Assembly (NCBI GenBank): GCA_002315655.1
Contig: DCHO01000053.1
Coordinates: 1 to 13,576, forward strand
Reading direction: 5' to 3'
DNA: 13,576 nucleotides
Source: Christensenella sp. UBA1750
GTDB lineage: Bacteria > Bacillota > Clostridia > Christensenellales > UBA1750
The position numbers and the translations under genes are program-made. Below the pieces are notes generated by a model. That model ran no database searches. It had not been told where the DNA came from and worked only from the letters and a program-made list of their open reading frames with translations. This document shows positions 1 to 6,564 of the stretch, one piece after another. The first letter of the stretch is position 1; every line of letters starts with the position of its first letter.

Positions 1-23
1 GAACGAAGTTCTTTGACACACTG
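1..23. repeat. Edge copy of an intergenic repeat
   Basis: Positions 11-23 (CTTTGACACACTG) are the exact reverse complement of the last 13 bases of the window (13564-13576). Positions 1-11 also form a small dyad, GAAC-GAA-GTTC. The element is cut by the window edge, so its full length cannot be seen. It probably belongs to a dispersed intergenic repeat family of this genome. Confidence 0.55.
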
Positions 24-24
24 T

Positions 25-59
25 CCCCTGCACTTGACAAATGTGTGCAGGGGTTTTAT
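25..59 (+). terminator. Rho-independent terminator of an off-window gene
   Basis: A perfect 9-bp stem, CCCCTGCAC (25-33) with GTGCAGGGG (45-53), has an 11-nt loop and is followed by TTTTAT. It probably ends a plus-strand gene lying left of the window. The loop contains a consensus TTGACA (34-39). Confidence 0.7.
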
Positions 60-61
60 CG

Positions 62-67
62 TATAAT
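62..67 (+). promoter_or_regulatory. Possible -10 box for the first GNAT gene
   Basis: A perfect TATAAT stands 28 bp before the start codon at 96. The nearest TTGACA (34-39) is 22 bp away, longer than the usual 16-18 bp, and it lies inside a terminator loop. No good -35 is seen at normal spacing, so the promoter is plausible but unproven. The ribosome site AAGGTGGGG (about 83-91) follows. Confidence 0.35.
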
Positions 68-95
68 CGGAACGATTTGAAAAAGGTGGGGTTTT

Positions 96-635
96 ATGCT
101 TCGGATTCGTGAGGCAAAAGAGGAAGACGCAATATCACTGGTGGAGATTTACCGGCCGTATGTGGAGAAAACGACGGTTTCCTTTGAATATACCGTGCCG
201 ACGGTTGCGGAATTTGCGGGGCGCATCCGGGCATTTTCCGCGTTTTATCCGTATTTTGTCGCGGAGGAAGACGGGGAGATTCTCGGGTATGCTTACGCGC
301 ACCGCTATGCGGAGCGCAAGGCCTACGACTGGGTGTGCGAAACCTCCGTGTATGTGAAGGAATCCGCCCGGGGAAAGGGCGTTGGACGCGCACTTTACGG
401 AAAGCTGCTGCCCGCCCTGCGGGACATGGGCATCGTGCAGGTTCTTGCCATCCTCGCCACGCCCAACGAACCGTCCTTCCGGTTCCACAAGGCCATGGGC
501 TTTGGGGAGGGCGTGGAGCTTCAAAACATGGGGTGGAAGCTGGGCGGCTGGCATGGCACACAAACCATGACTTTGTTCCTGCGGGAAGCCAAGGAATCGC
601 CCACGCCGGTCATTTCCTTTCACGAACTTGCATAA
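96..635 (+). CDS. GNAT N-acetyltransferase, phosphinothricin acetyltransferase-like
   Basis: This 179-residue single-domain protein is predicted to transfer an acetyl group from acetyl-CoA to an amine, in the cytoplasm. It resembles the Pat/Bar (phosphinothricin or methionine-sulfoximine acetyltransferase) branch of GNAT. Visible signs are IYRPYVEKTTVSFEY near residues 18-32, the CoA pyrophosphate-binding motif A RGKGVGRAL at 92-100, N124-E-P-S before HKAMGFGEG in motif B, and GWKLGGWHG at 146-154, which matches the family's GxKxGxWHD segment with Gly in place of the usual Asp. Length matches the family (about 170-185). ATG at 96 is preceded by AAGGTGGGG at good spacing. The gene is monocistronic, with a terminator on each side. 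The real substrate cannot be read from sequence, since many Pat-like enzymes act on amino-acid analogues. Confidence 0.88.
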   Translation: MLRIREAKEEDAISLVEIYRPYVEKTTVSFEYTVPTVAEFAGRIRAFSAFYPYFVAEEDGEILGYAYAHRYAERKAYDWVCETSVYVKESARGKGVGRALYGKLLPALRDMGIVQVLAILATPNEPSFRFHKAMGFGEGVELQNMGWKLGGWHGTQTMTLFLREAKESPTPVISFHELA

Positions 636-653
636 AAAACGAAACAAAACACG

Positions 654-683
654 AAAATCCTCACGAAAGTGGGGATTTTATGT
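654..683 (+). terminator. Terminator of the first GNAT gene
   Basis: An 11-bp stem (654-664 with 669-679, one G·T pair) is closed by a GAAA tetraloop. The 3' arm ends in TTTT and is followed by ATGTTG. It lies 18 bp after the stop codon. Confidence 0.7.
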
Positions 684-748
684 TGCAGAGTAAACGGTTT
701 CTCTATTTGAAACTTCTGTCAATTTATGAAGGAATCTGCGAAAATTCT

Positions 749-776
749 TTGAAATCAGATAAATATGTGTTATAAT
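749..776 (+). promoter_or_regulatory. Sigma-A-type promoter of the MATE gene
   Basis: TTGAAA (749-754), a 16-bp spacer and a perfect TATAAT (771-776), with an extended -10 TG at 768-769. The expected start site is near 783, giving a leader of about 25 nt with the ribosome site AAGGAAA (794-800). Confidence 0.75.
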
Positions 777-807
777 GGAGAAAATGCGATCATAAGGAAA
801 TTTGTTT

Positions 808-2328
808 ATGCAGGAGAAAGAAAAATCACAAGCTGCGGGCAATCCCGCGCAAAAAACCAAGATGATTCGGACAACACTGGACTCCCTGCCCTTCGGCACG
901 GAGGATGACCTGCCTAAAGAGGGCAGCAAATTCCACAGACAAAAGCTGCCCGAGGGCGTGACCCGAAGACAGCTGACCCGCGACACGGTACGCATTGCGT
1001 GGCCGTCCTTTCTGGAGCTGGTGCTGACACAATTAACCTCCATGGCCGACCAGATTATGGTGGGACAGCTCTCCGGCACGGCGGGCATCATGGCGCTTTC
1101 CGCCGTGGGGCTTTCCGCCCAGCCAAAGATGCTGCTGATGACCATGATGCAGGCGCTGAACGTCGGCTCCACCGCCATGGTGGCGCGGTTCCGCGGGCAG
1201 GGCAACCGGGAAAAGGCGAATCAGGTGTTCCGGCAGTCGCTGTTGTTCAACCTCATTTTAAGTGCGCTGATGATGACGCTGGGCGTGCTGTTCACCACGC
1301 CGCTTTTGCAGCTCATCGGCGGGCAGGGCATCTCGGAGGCGACCTACGCTTATGCGGCGGACTATTTCCGCATTCAGATGTTCGGCTTCATGCCGCTGTG
1401 CGTGACCTTCACCTTCACGGCGGTGCTGCGCGGCATCGGCGACACGAAAACGCCGCTGATCTACAATACGCTGGCAAACCTCATCAATCTGCTGTTTAAC
1501 TATCTGCTCATCTACGGCAAGTTCGGCTTCCCGCGCCTGGAAGTGGCGGGCGCATCGCTGGCCACCGTCATCGGGCAAACCTGCGCCTTTGTGTTCGCGC
1601 TCATTTCCGTGATGAACAAAAAGCGGTTTGTGTATCTGAGCTTCCGCGAGAAGTTCAAGGTGGATTTCACGATTCTGGGAAACGTGGTTTCCATCGGCAT
1701 CCCCTCCATGATCGAGCAGATGTTCATGCGGGCGGGCGTGATCCTGTTCACCCGCACCATCACGGGGCTGGGCGACACAATGTACGCCACGCACCAGATC
1801 TGCATGAACATTCAGGCCATGTCGTTCATGACCGGGCAGGCCTTCGCCAACTCCGCCACAACCTTAATGGGACAATCCTTAGGCAAGCGGCGGTTTGACA
1901 TGGCGGACAACTACACCCGCTGCACGCGGCGCATCGGTATGTATGTCTCCTTTGTGCTGGCAACGTGCTTGATTCTCTTCGGGCGCACCATTGTGTCCTT
2001 CTACAACGAAACGCCGGAGGTTATCGCGCTGGGCGGTAACATTCTGTTCATGGTGGCCTTCATGCAGCCGTTCCAGTCCTCGCAGTTCATCACCGCAGGT
2101 GCTTTGCGCGGCGCGGGCGACACGCGGTTCACCGCCATCTGCATCTTCATCACGGTGCTGGTGGTGCGTGCGGGCTTTGCGTACATCTTTGTGCAGGTGT
2201 TTAATTTCGGGCTGTGGGGCGCGTGGATCGCGCTGGTGTGCGACCAGCTGCTGCGCTCGCTGCTGATCACGCTGCACTATTCCTCCGGCAAGTGGAGGTT
2301 TGTGAAATTGAAAGGGCAGAACGCATAA
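808..2328 (+). CDS. MATE-family multidrug/cation antiporter
   Basis: A 506-residue integral membrane protein, predicted to export drugs or metabolites in exchange for Na+ or H+ at the cytoplasmic membrane. Repeated hydrophobic segments from about residue 61 to the end fit the 12-helix MATE fold. Family signatures include PSFLELVLTQLTSMADQIMVGQL (about 66-88), LRGIGDTKTPL in the first half and its counterpart LRGAGDTRFTAI in the second, as expected for two internally related six-helix bundles. ATG at 808 is chosen over a TTG at 802 because AAGGAAA ends at 800, too close to 802. The first about 58 residues are hydrophilic and charged, longer than the usual short MATE N-terminus. The gene is monocistronic with its own strong promoter and terminator. 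Substrate is unknown. Confidence 0.92.
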   Translation: MQEKEKSQAAGNPAQKTKMIRTTLDSLPFGTEDDLPKEGSKFHRQKLPEGVTRRQLTRDTVRIAWPSFLELVLTQLTSMADQIMVGQLSGTAGIMALSAVGLSAQPKMLLMTMMQALNVGSTAMVARFRGQGNREKANQVFRQSLLFNLILSALMMTLGVLFTTPLLQLIGGQGISEATYAYAADYFRIQMFGFMPLCVTFTFTAVLRGIGDTKTPLIYNTLANLINLLFNYLLIYGKFGFPRLEVAGASLATVIGQTCAFVFALISVMNKKRFVYLSFREKFKVDFTILGNVVSIGIPSMIEQMFMRAGVILFTRTITGLGDTMYATHQICMNIQAMSFMTGQAFANSATTLMGQSLGKRRFDMADNYTRCTRRIGMYVSFVLATCLILFGRTIVSFYNETPEVIALGGNILFMVAFMQPFQSSQFITAGALRGAGDTRFTAICIFITVLVVRAGFAYIFVQVFNFGLWGAWIALVCDQLLRSLLITLHYSSGKWRFVKLKGQNA

Positions 2329-2333
2329 AATGC

Positions 2334-2382
2334 AAAAATCAACACGTCCAAGACCGGGGTGGTCTTGGGCGTGTTGCTTTTT
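2334..2382. terminator. Bidirectional terminator between MATE and esterase
   Basis: A 16-bp stem (2340-2355 with 2361-2376, one G·T pair) has a GGGGT loop. On the plus strand it is followed by CTTTTT (2377-2382). On the minus strand it is followed by ATTTTT (A-run 2334-2338 on plus). It can stop both the MATE transcript and the convergent esterase transcript. Confidence 0.85.
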
Positions 2383-2391
2383 GTAATGAAG

Positions 2392-2432
2392 ACTGAAGAA
2401 TGAAAACTGAAGAATGAAAACTGAAGAATGAA
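2392..2432. repeat. Three tandem copies of a 14-bp repeat
   Basis: The unit ACTGAAGAATGAAA occurs at 2392-2405, 2406-2419 and 2420-2432 (the last copy is one base short). The copies are contiguous, without spacers, so this is not a CRISPR. Copy number is likely to vary by replication slippage. No coding or promoter role is visible. Confidence 0.85.
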
Positions 2433-2460
2433 TAATAAGGAACGCCGCCTGCGGGTGCGT

Positions 2461-2522
2461 GGACTCCCTCAGTCAGCCCGGTGAAGGGCGGGGCGACCCC
2501 GCCCCTACAGTCCAACGGACTG
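2461..2522. repeat. Palindromic intergenic repeat remnants
   Basis: This stretch holds ACTCCCTCAGTCAGC (2463-2477), a hairpin GGGCGGGG-CGA-CCCCGCCC (2486-2504) running into CCTAC, and a hairpin CAGTCC-AAC-GGACTG (2508-2522). The reverse complement of the middle part begins GTAGGGGCGGGG, like the GTAGGGG start of the hairpin at 7439. From memory, such elements are dispersed in Oscillospiraceae genomes; this was not checked. The rest of the 2383-2570 gap shows no gene. Confidence 0.6.
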
Positions 2523-2570
2523 TCATTCACTACCGGGCACTGCTACGCAGCCCCATAAAGAGAAAATGCC

Positions 2571-3698
2571 TTACTTGAAGATAAGCTGCAAGAAGTTATA
2601 TGCGCTCTGGCGCCAGACCTGCCACTCGTGCTTGCCGGGGCAGGTGAAGAGCATGGCCTTATCGAAGCCCTTTTCCTGCAATTCTTTGACCTTGTTATCC
2701 ACCGTGAGGAAATTCGGGTCTTCCTCGGTGCCGTGGGTGCAATAAAGGAGCCTGACGTTTGCTTTCAGCCCTTCAATGTCGTTAAGCTTTTCATAATGGT
2801 CGGTGGGGCGCACATCGTTGTATTTGCGCGGGGTGAGGCCGCCGGAGAAAATGCCGATGTAGGGGAAGAAGCCCAAGTTGTGCATGGCGATCATGAGGGT
2901 CTGATAGGAGCCCATGGAAAGCCCCGCCATGGCGCGGTTCTCGTTTCCCTTCTTTACGCGGAATTTGCTCTCGATGAAGGGCACAATGTCCTTCATAAAC
3001 AGGGCGTTCATGTCCTCGATGCGGTAGGTTTCGTCCTGTCTGTCCTTATAGGCATAGCCCAAATTGCAGACGATGATCATTTCCTCGGCCTTGCCTTCCG
3101 CCAGCAAATTGTCCATGATGAAATTGAGCTTGCCCTGCCAGAACCAGCCGGTCTCGTTCTCACCGCTGCCGTGCTGGATGTAGAGCACAGGATAATCCTT
3201 GCCGGAAGCATCGTAGGTCGGCGGGGTATAGATCAAGCAGTCGCGGACGCGGCCGGTAACGGAGGAATTGTAGAACTCGGTGCGGATGTTGCCGTGGGGC
3301 ACGTTTTTGATGTGGTAGAAGTCCATCTCGGGGTCGGGAATGTCGATGTAATTGACCACGCGGCCATAGCCGACGCCGTGCGCCATGTTGGGGTTGGTCA
3401 CGGCGATGCCGTCCACATAGAAAATGACATAATGGAAGCGCTTGGGAGCGCCGGAAACGACACAGTGCCAGGAGCCGTCCTCGCCCTTGTGCAGGGGGCG
3501 CTTTTCCTCCCCGAAGGAGGTTCCCGCCATGCCCGCCACCTCGACGGTGTGGGCTTCGGGGGCGTAGTAGGTAAACTCCACGTCCCCGTTGTCCAGATAG
3601 GTGACGCCGGGATCGCGCTCGGAGGAGAAGTTTGAGCTTATCTTGTGGTAAACGTGGTCGAAGAACAGGGCGTGGGAATTGAAGACTTGGTTCGGCAT
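2571..3698 (-). CDS. CE1-type alpha/beta-hydrolase esterase with N-terminal immunoglobulin-like domain
   Basis: A 375-residue protein of the esterase D / feruloyl esterase (CE1) type, predicted to hydrolyse an ester bond, possibly an acyl decoration on a carbohydrate. Residues about 30-118 resemble the E-set/CBM48-like module often fused to such esterases (FTYYAPEAHTVEVAG, then a WHCV strand). The hydrolase follows from about 140: RDCLIYTPPTYDASGKDYPVLYIQHG, the nucleophile elbow G-L-S261-M-G, and H357 in GKHEWQVWR. The acid residue is probably in GTEEDPNF (323-330). There is no signal peptide, so it should be cytoplasmic and act on imported products. ATG at 3698 has AGGAGA (about 3708-3713) in front. 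It is a single gene between the sortase and the MATE gene. Exact substrate cannot be told. Confidence 0.85.
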   Translation of the reverse strand: MPNQVFNSHALFFDHVYHKISSNFSSERDPGVTYLDNGDVEFTYYAPEAHTVEVAGMAGTSFGEEKRPLHKGEDGSWHCVVSGAPKRFHYVIFYVDGIAVTNPNMAHGVGYGRVVNYIDIPDPEMDFYHIKNVPHGNIRTEFYNSSVTGRVRDCLIYTPPTYDASGKDYPVLYIQHGSGENETGWFWQGKLNFIMDNLLAEGKAEEMIIVCNLGYAYKDRQDETYRIEDMNALFMKDIVPFIESKFRVKKGNENRAMAGLSMGSYQTLMIAMHNLGFFPYIGIFSGGLTPRKYNDVRPTDHYEKLNDIEGLKANVRLLYCTHGTEEDPNFLTVDNKVKELQEKGFDKAMLFTCPGKHEWQVWRQSAYNFLQLIFK

Positions 3699-3739
3699 AG
3701 CGGTTCTCCTTTCGTGAAACGGAATCTATATGGATGCAC

Positions 3740-3784
3740 AAAAAGAATCGTCCCCATGATTATAGCACACAGGGACGATTCTTT
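3740..3784 (-). terminator. Terminator of the murC-sortase transcript
   Basis: A perfect 13-bp stem (3742-3754 with 3772-3784) encloses a 17-nt loop. Read on the minus strand, its 3' arm runs into TTTTT (A-run 3740-3744). It lies 19 bp after the sortase stop codon. Confidence 0.85.
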
Positions 3785-3787
3785 GAA
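3759..3787 (-). promoter_or_regulatory. Candidate esterase promoter within the terminator loop
   Basis: On the minus strand a perfect TATAAT (3759-3764) has an extended -10 TG one base upstream. A partial -35 TTCAAA (3782-3787) stands at 17 bp. The -10 is in the loop of the sortase terminator and the -35 in its 5' arm. Predicted start near 3752 gives an esterase leader of about 54 nt. Confidence 0.6.
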
Positions 3788-3803
3788 AGTCTAAATTCCG
3801 ATT

Positions 3804-4793
3804 TTATTCTGCGGTTGCCTCTTCGGTGGCGTCGGGTTCGGGAATTTCATCCTGCACAGCCTCGGTGGGTTCATCACCGGCGGTCTCGCCTTCGGGAGCG
3901 GGAGTGGCAGTGGCAGAAGGCTTCTTGGTGGAGGAGGAAGAGGAGGACTTCTTCTCGTCCTCAACGCCGCGCATCTCCACACCTTCGGTCTCCACGGCAT
4001 AGACATCCTCGATCAGCACGGCCTGCACAACGTAGCGGTAGTTGGTGTCGCCGATGCAGGTGGACATGGACAGGATGCGGTCGTCGGTGGTGACGGTGAC
4101 ACCATCGCGGAAATACCCTTCGTGGGAAAGCATTTCGTCAATGTAAGCCTGACGCGCTTCCACAGAGGAATAGTGCGTGTCGTTGCCGAACAGACCCAGC
4201 TGGTGCTTGTTGTCGCGCTTGTAGGCGGCAAAGATCTTGTAGGTCAGGCGGCGGTTGGGGGTGTAAATGACAACGGTATCATGCTCATTGAAGAAATCTT
4301 CATCCTCGAACTCATGCAGGGAGGCGAACATAGAGCCGTTCTTCATGTTGTGGCCGTACATCACGGTCAGGAAGTCGTTGAAGTTCATGTCGTTCAGGCT
4401 GCCCTGAATGTAAATGGCGCCCTTGACGGCTTCCTTGCCCTCGATGGTATGGTTGTGATAATAGGTATCATCGGTAGGACGGCAGAGAACGGGATAGTCA
4501 ATGGCGGTACCGTCCACGGTAATGTAGGCGATGACTTCCTCATTCTTCTCCCACCAGGCGGCAAAGTCGATCTCCTGGGGAACAGGGGTCGGCGTGGGCG
4601 CGGGCGTGGGGGTGGGTTCCTCGGTGGGTTCGGGGGTCGCGGTGGGTTCGGGAGTCGGGGTCACGGGCGCTTCGGTCACTTCGGGCTCCTCCGCTTTTCC
4701 GGCGGGGTCAATGAACTTTGCAGCCACAATGATGCCCGCGATCAGCACGACCACGATAGCCGCGATGATGATGATCAGCTTCTTATTCTTCAT
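3804..4793 (-). CDS. Class B sortase with acidic, low-complexity C-terminal tail
   Basis: A 329-residue membrane-anchored transpeptidase, predicted to join surface proteins to peptidoglycan or to assemble pili. Residues 6-26 form one N-terminal membrane segment (signal anchor). A Pro/Thr/Glu-rich linker follows (about 31-72), then the sortase core (about 75-268). The catalytic triad is visible as H148 (YGHNM), C246 (LSMSTC) and R253 (NYRYVV), the normal class B arrangement. A tail of about 54 residues (276-329) follows the catalytic domain: a Ser run, Lys, then Pro/Thr/Glu/Asp-rich sequence. This tail is not part of the usual fold. AGGAGAG precedes ATG at 4793. The gene lies 40 bp after murC with no terminator between, so co-transcription is likely. 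No sorting-signal substrate is encoded in this window. The identification is firm; the target motif is unknown. Confidence 0.92.
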   Translation of the reverse strand: MKNKKLIIIIAAIVVVLIAGIIVAAKFIDPAGKAEEPEVTEAPVTPTPEPTATPEPTEEPTPTPAPTPTPVPQEIDFAAWWEKNEEVIAYITVDGTAIDYPVLCRPTDDTYYHNHTIEGKEAVKGAIYIQGSLNDMNFNDFLTVMYGHNMKNGSMFASLHEFEDEDFFNEHDTVVIYTPNRRLTYKIFAAYKRDNKHQLGLFGNDTHYSSVEARQAYIDEMLSHEGYFRDGVTVTTDDRILSMSTCIGDTNYRYVVQAVLIEDVYAVETEGVEMRGVEDEKKSSSSSSTKKPSATATPAPEGETAGDEPTEAVQDEIPEPDATEEATAE

Positions 4794-4833
4794 GTTGTCT
4801 CTCTCCTGTTGTTCAGATTTTTATTATCAAGGC

Positions 4834-6222
4834 TTATTTCGCCAGTTGATCGTTGAGCTGGTTTATGTTGCCGCAGCCTAAGGAAAGCATCACGTCGCCC
4901 TCGTGCCAGTTGGCGCGAAGATATTTTTCACAGGCGTCAAAGTCCGGGGTATAGACCGCAGGAACGCCTTTTTCCAACATGGCCTTCACCAGCATGGTCG
5001 CGTGAATGTCGCCGGGGTCTTTTTCACGGGCGGCGAAAATATCCGTGATCAGCACCTCGTCCGCACCGTCAAAGCAGGTCAGGTAATCGTTGAACAGCGC
5101 TTTGGTGCGGGAATAGGTGTGGGGCTGGCAGACGACAAAGAGCTTATGATCTTTACCCGCAACGGCCTTGCCCAAGGGAACCACGGTGGTGAACTCCGCG
5201 GGATTGTGACCGTAATCGTGGTAGAGCTTCACGCCGTCCACGGTGGCGGTGAGCTCAAAGCGTCTGTGCGCACCGGCAAAGTTGTTAAGACCGGAAACAA
5301 TTTTATCGTCCTCCACGCCTAAGAGCTTGCAGGCGCAGATGACCGCCAGCGCGTTGCCGACATTGTGCCGTCCCGGAACCTTCAGCGTCACGCGGGGCAA
5401 TTCTTCGCCCTTATAGACGGGGGTGAAGGAGAAGTTCATGGCAGAATCGGGAAGTACGTCCTTTGCGGTGCAGTCAAAGGCGGAATCGGAAAGGCCGTAG
5501 GTCAAAACGTTTGCGGAAATCCTGTCCTTCATGGAAAGGGCACGCGCATTGTCGCCGCAGAGAACGGCGGTGCCGCCGGGGGCAATCTGATTTAGGAACT
5601 TGGCGAAGGTGTTCTCAATATCGGTGATGTCCTTATAGAAATCCAGGTGATCGGCGTCAATGTTGAGCACGATGGCCAATGTGGGATGCAGGGTTAAAAA
5701 GCTGGCCTGAAACTCGCAGGCCTCGGTGACAAAGGCAGAGCCGTGTCCCGCGTGCACCGAGCCGCCGATGCGGTCGATCTCGCCGCCGATGTGGATGGTG
5801 GGGTCACAGTCCGCATCCATGAGCACGGTGGAGAGCATGGCGGTGGTGGTGGTCTTACCGTGGGTGCCGCAGACCGAGACGGAATCCTTATACCCGCAGG
5901 AGAGCTGACCCAGCAGGTCGGCACGCACCATCTGGGGAATGCCCAAGCGCACACATTCCTGCCGTTCGGGATTGTCCTCGGGAATGGCGGCGGTGTAGAT
6001 CACCAAGTCCGCGCCGTGGACGTTCTTCGGGTCGTGGCCGATGATGACCTCGATGCCTTCCTCCTTGAGCTTTACGGTGGAATGGCTTTCGGCACGGTCG
6101 TCGCCGCGCACCCTGTAGCCCGCACCGACCAGCAATTCCGCAAGGCCGGACATGGAGGAACCGCCGATGCCGATAAAGTGAATCTGCTTACCCTTATAAT
6201 CGGTGAGCCTGATCTGCGTCAT
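4834..6222 (-). CDS. murC: UDP-N-acetylmuramate--L-alanine ligase
   Basis: A 462-residue cytoplasmic ATP-dependent ligase that adds L-alanine to UDP-MurNAc, the first peptide step of peptidoglycan precursor synthesis. Visible features are the N-terminal nucleotide-sugar loop IHFIGIGGSSMSGLAELL (14-31), the ATP loop GTHGKTTTT (119-127), NIDADHLDFY (187-196) in the central domain, and GAHRRFEL, HDYGHNPAEF and CQPHTYSRT (about 317-373) leading into the C-terminal domain. ATG at 6222 is chosen because it begins just before the conserved core, has GAGGGAGAG upstream and lies 42 bp after a clear promoter -10. The frame stays open up to 6414, but that extension crosses the promoter and has no family similarity. 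The gene is divergent from purR and leads the murC-sortase unit. Confidence 0.96.
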   Translation of the reverse strand: MTQIRLTDYKGKQIHFIGIGGSSMSGLAELLVGAGYRVRGDDRAESHSTVKLKEEGIEVIIGHDPKNVHGADLVIYTAAIPEDNPERQECVRLGIPQMVRADLLGQLSCGYKDSVSVCGTHGKTTTTAMLSTVLMDADCDPTIHIGGEIDRIGGSVHAGHGSAFVTEACEFQASFLTLHPTLAIVLNIDADHLDFYKDITDIENTFAKFLNQIAPGGTAVLCGDNARALSMKDRISANVLTYGLSDSAFDCTAKDVLPDSAMNFSFTPVYKGEELPRVTLKVPGRHNVGNALAVICACKLLGVEDDKIVSGLNNFAGAHRRFELTATVDGVKLYHDYGHNPAEFTTVVPLGKAVAGKDHKLFVVCQPHTYSRTKALFNDYLTCFDGADEVLITDIFAAREKDPGDIHATMLVKAMLEKGVPAVYTPDFDACEKYLRANWHEGDVMLSLGCGNINQLNDQLAK

Positions 6223-6264
6223 AGCAAAATACTCTCCCTCTGCGGTAAAGAACCGCTGATTAAC

Positions 6265-6293
6265 ATTATACTGCAAAGCGGAGAGAAATTCAA
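6265..6293 (-). promoter_or_regulatory. Promoter of murC
   Basis: On the minus strand, TTGAAT (6288-6293), a 17-bp spacer and a perfect TATAAT (6265-6270). Predicted start near 6258. A 5-bp hairpin (6242-6246 with 6252-6256) lies at the beginning of the leader. Confidence 0.8.
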
Positions 6294-6432
6294 AGGGGGA
6301 GAAGTTTCTAAGTTGCAAAAAAAGTGAAAAAAAGCAGAACGTTTGGAAACCTGCGGAAAATGTCGGATTTATGCAGCCCCTTTGTTCGTGTTTCAATTCA
6401 CCTCTTTTTTGCATTTTTCCTCCAAACGCAAT

Positions 6433-6473
6433 GTGAAATTTTTGAAAATTCCTTCAAAATGCGCAAAATTCAC
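6433..6473. other. Nested inverted repeat in the murC/purR intergenic region
   Basis: An inner 7-bp stem, TTTTGAA (6440-6446) with TTCAAAA (6453-6459), is bracketed by GTGAA (6433-6437) and TTCAC (6469-6473). It is AT-rich and upstream of the purR promoter. The outer bracket resembles the constant heptamer of the pth-mfd hairpin array. It could be an upstream binding site or a stray repeat copy. Confidence 0.4.
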
Positions 6474-6484
6474 AGCATCTGGCC

Positions 6485-6514
6485 TTGCAATTTAACAATG
6501 TAATCTTCTATAAT
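6485..6514 (+). promoter_or_regulatory. Promoter of purR
   Basis: TTGCAA (6485-6490), an 18-bp spacer and a perfect TATAAT (6509-6514). Predicted start near 6521, giving a 44-nt leader with GGAGGG (6553-6558) as ribosome site. Confidence 0.7.
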
Positions 6515-6529
6515 GAAGCCGACATGAAA

Positions 6530-6548
6530 ATGCGAACGTTCGGATAAT
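6530..6548. promoter_or_regulatory. Candidate PurR operator (PurBox-like palindrome)
   Basis: A perfect 10-bp palindrome, CGAACGTTCG (6533-6542), lies at about +13 to +22 of the purR transcript. On the minus strand it reads CCGAAC in an AT-rich context (TTATCCGAACGTT). By my count each strand agrees with the Bacillus PurBox (AWWWCCGAACWWT) at 11 of 13 positions. The position suits autorepression by the adjacent PurR. Confidence 0.55.
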
Positions 6549-6564
6549 CTACGGAGGGAATCTT

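Noticed and set aside
802..807. TTG start for the MATE gene
   Set aside because: It is only one or two bases after the ribosome site; the ATG at 808 has normal spacing.
2628..3635. Long plus-strand open frame (335 codons) opposite the esterase
   Set aside because: It lacks a family likeness and is rich in Gly, Val, Ala and His, as expected from the antisense of a GC-rich gene. The minus-strand frame has clear catalytic motifs.
4531..4881. Gly/Val/Ser-rich plus-strand frame opposite the sortase linker
   Set aside because: It is the antisense of the Pro/Thr-rich coding region of the sortase, with no independent start signals.
6223..6414. N-terminal extension of murC by 64 residues
   Set aside because: It crosses a clear promoter (6265-6293), has no MurC similarity, and a good ribosome site precedes the ATG at 6222.
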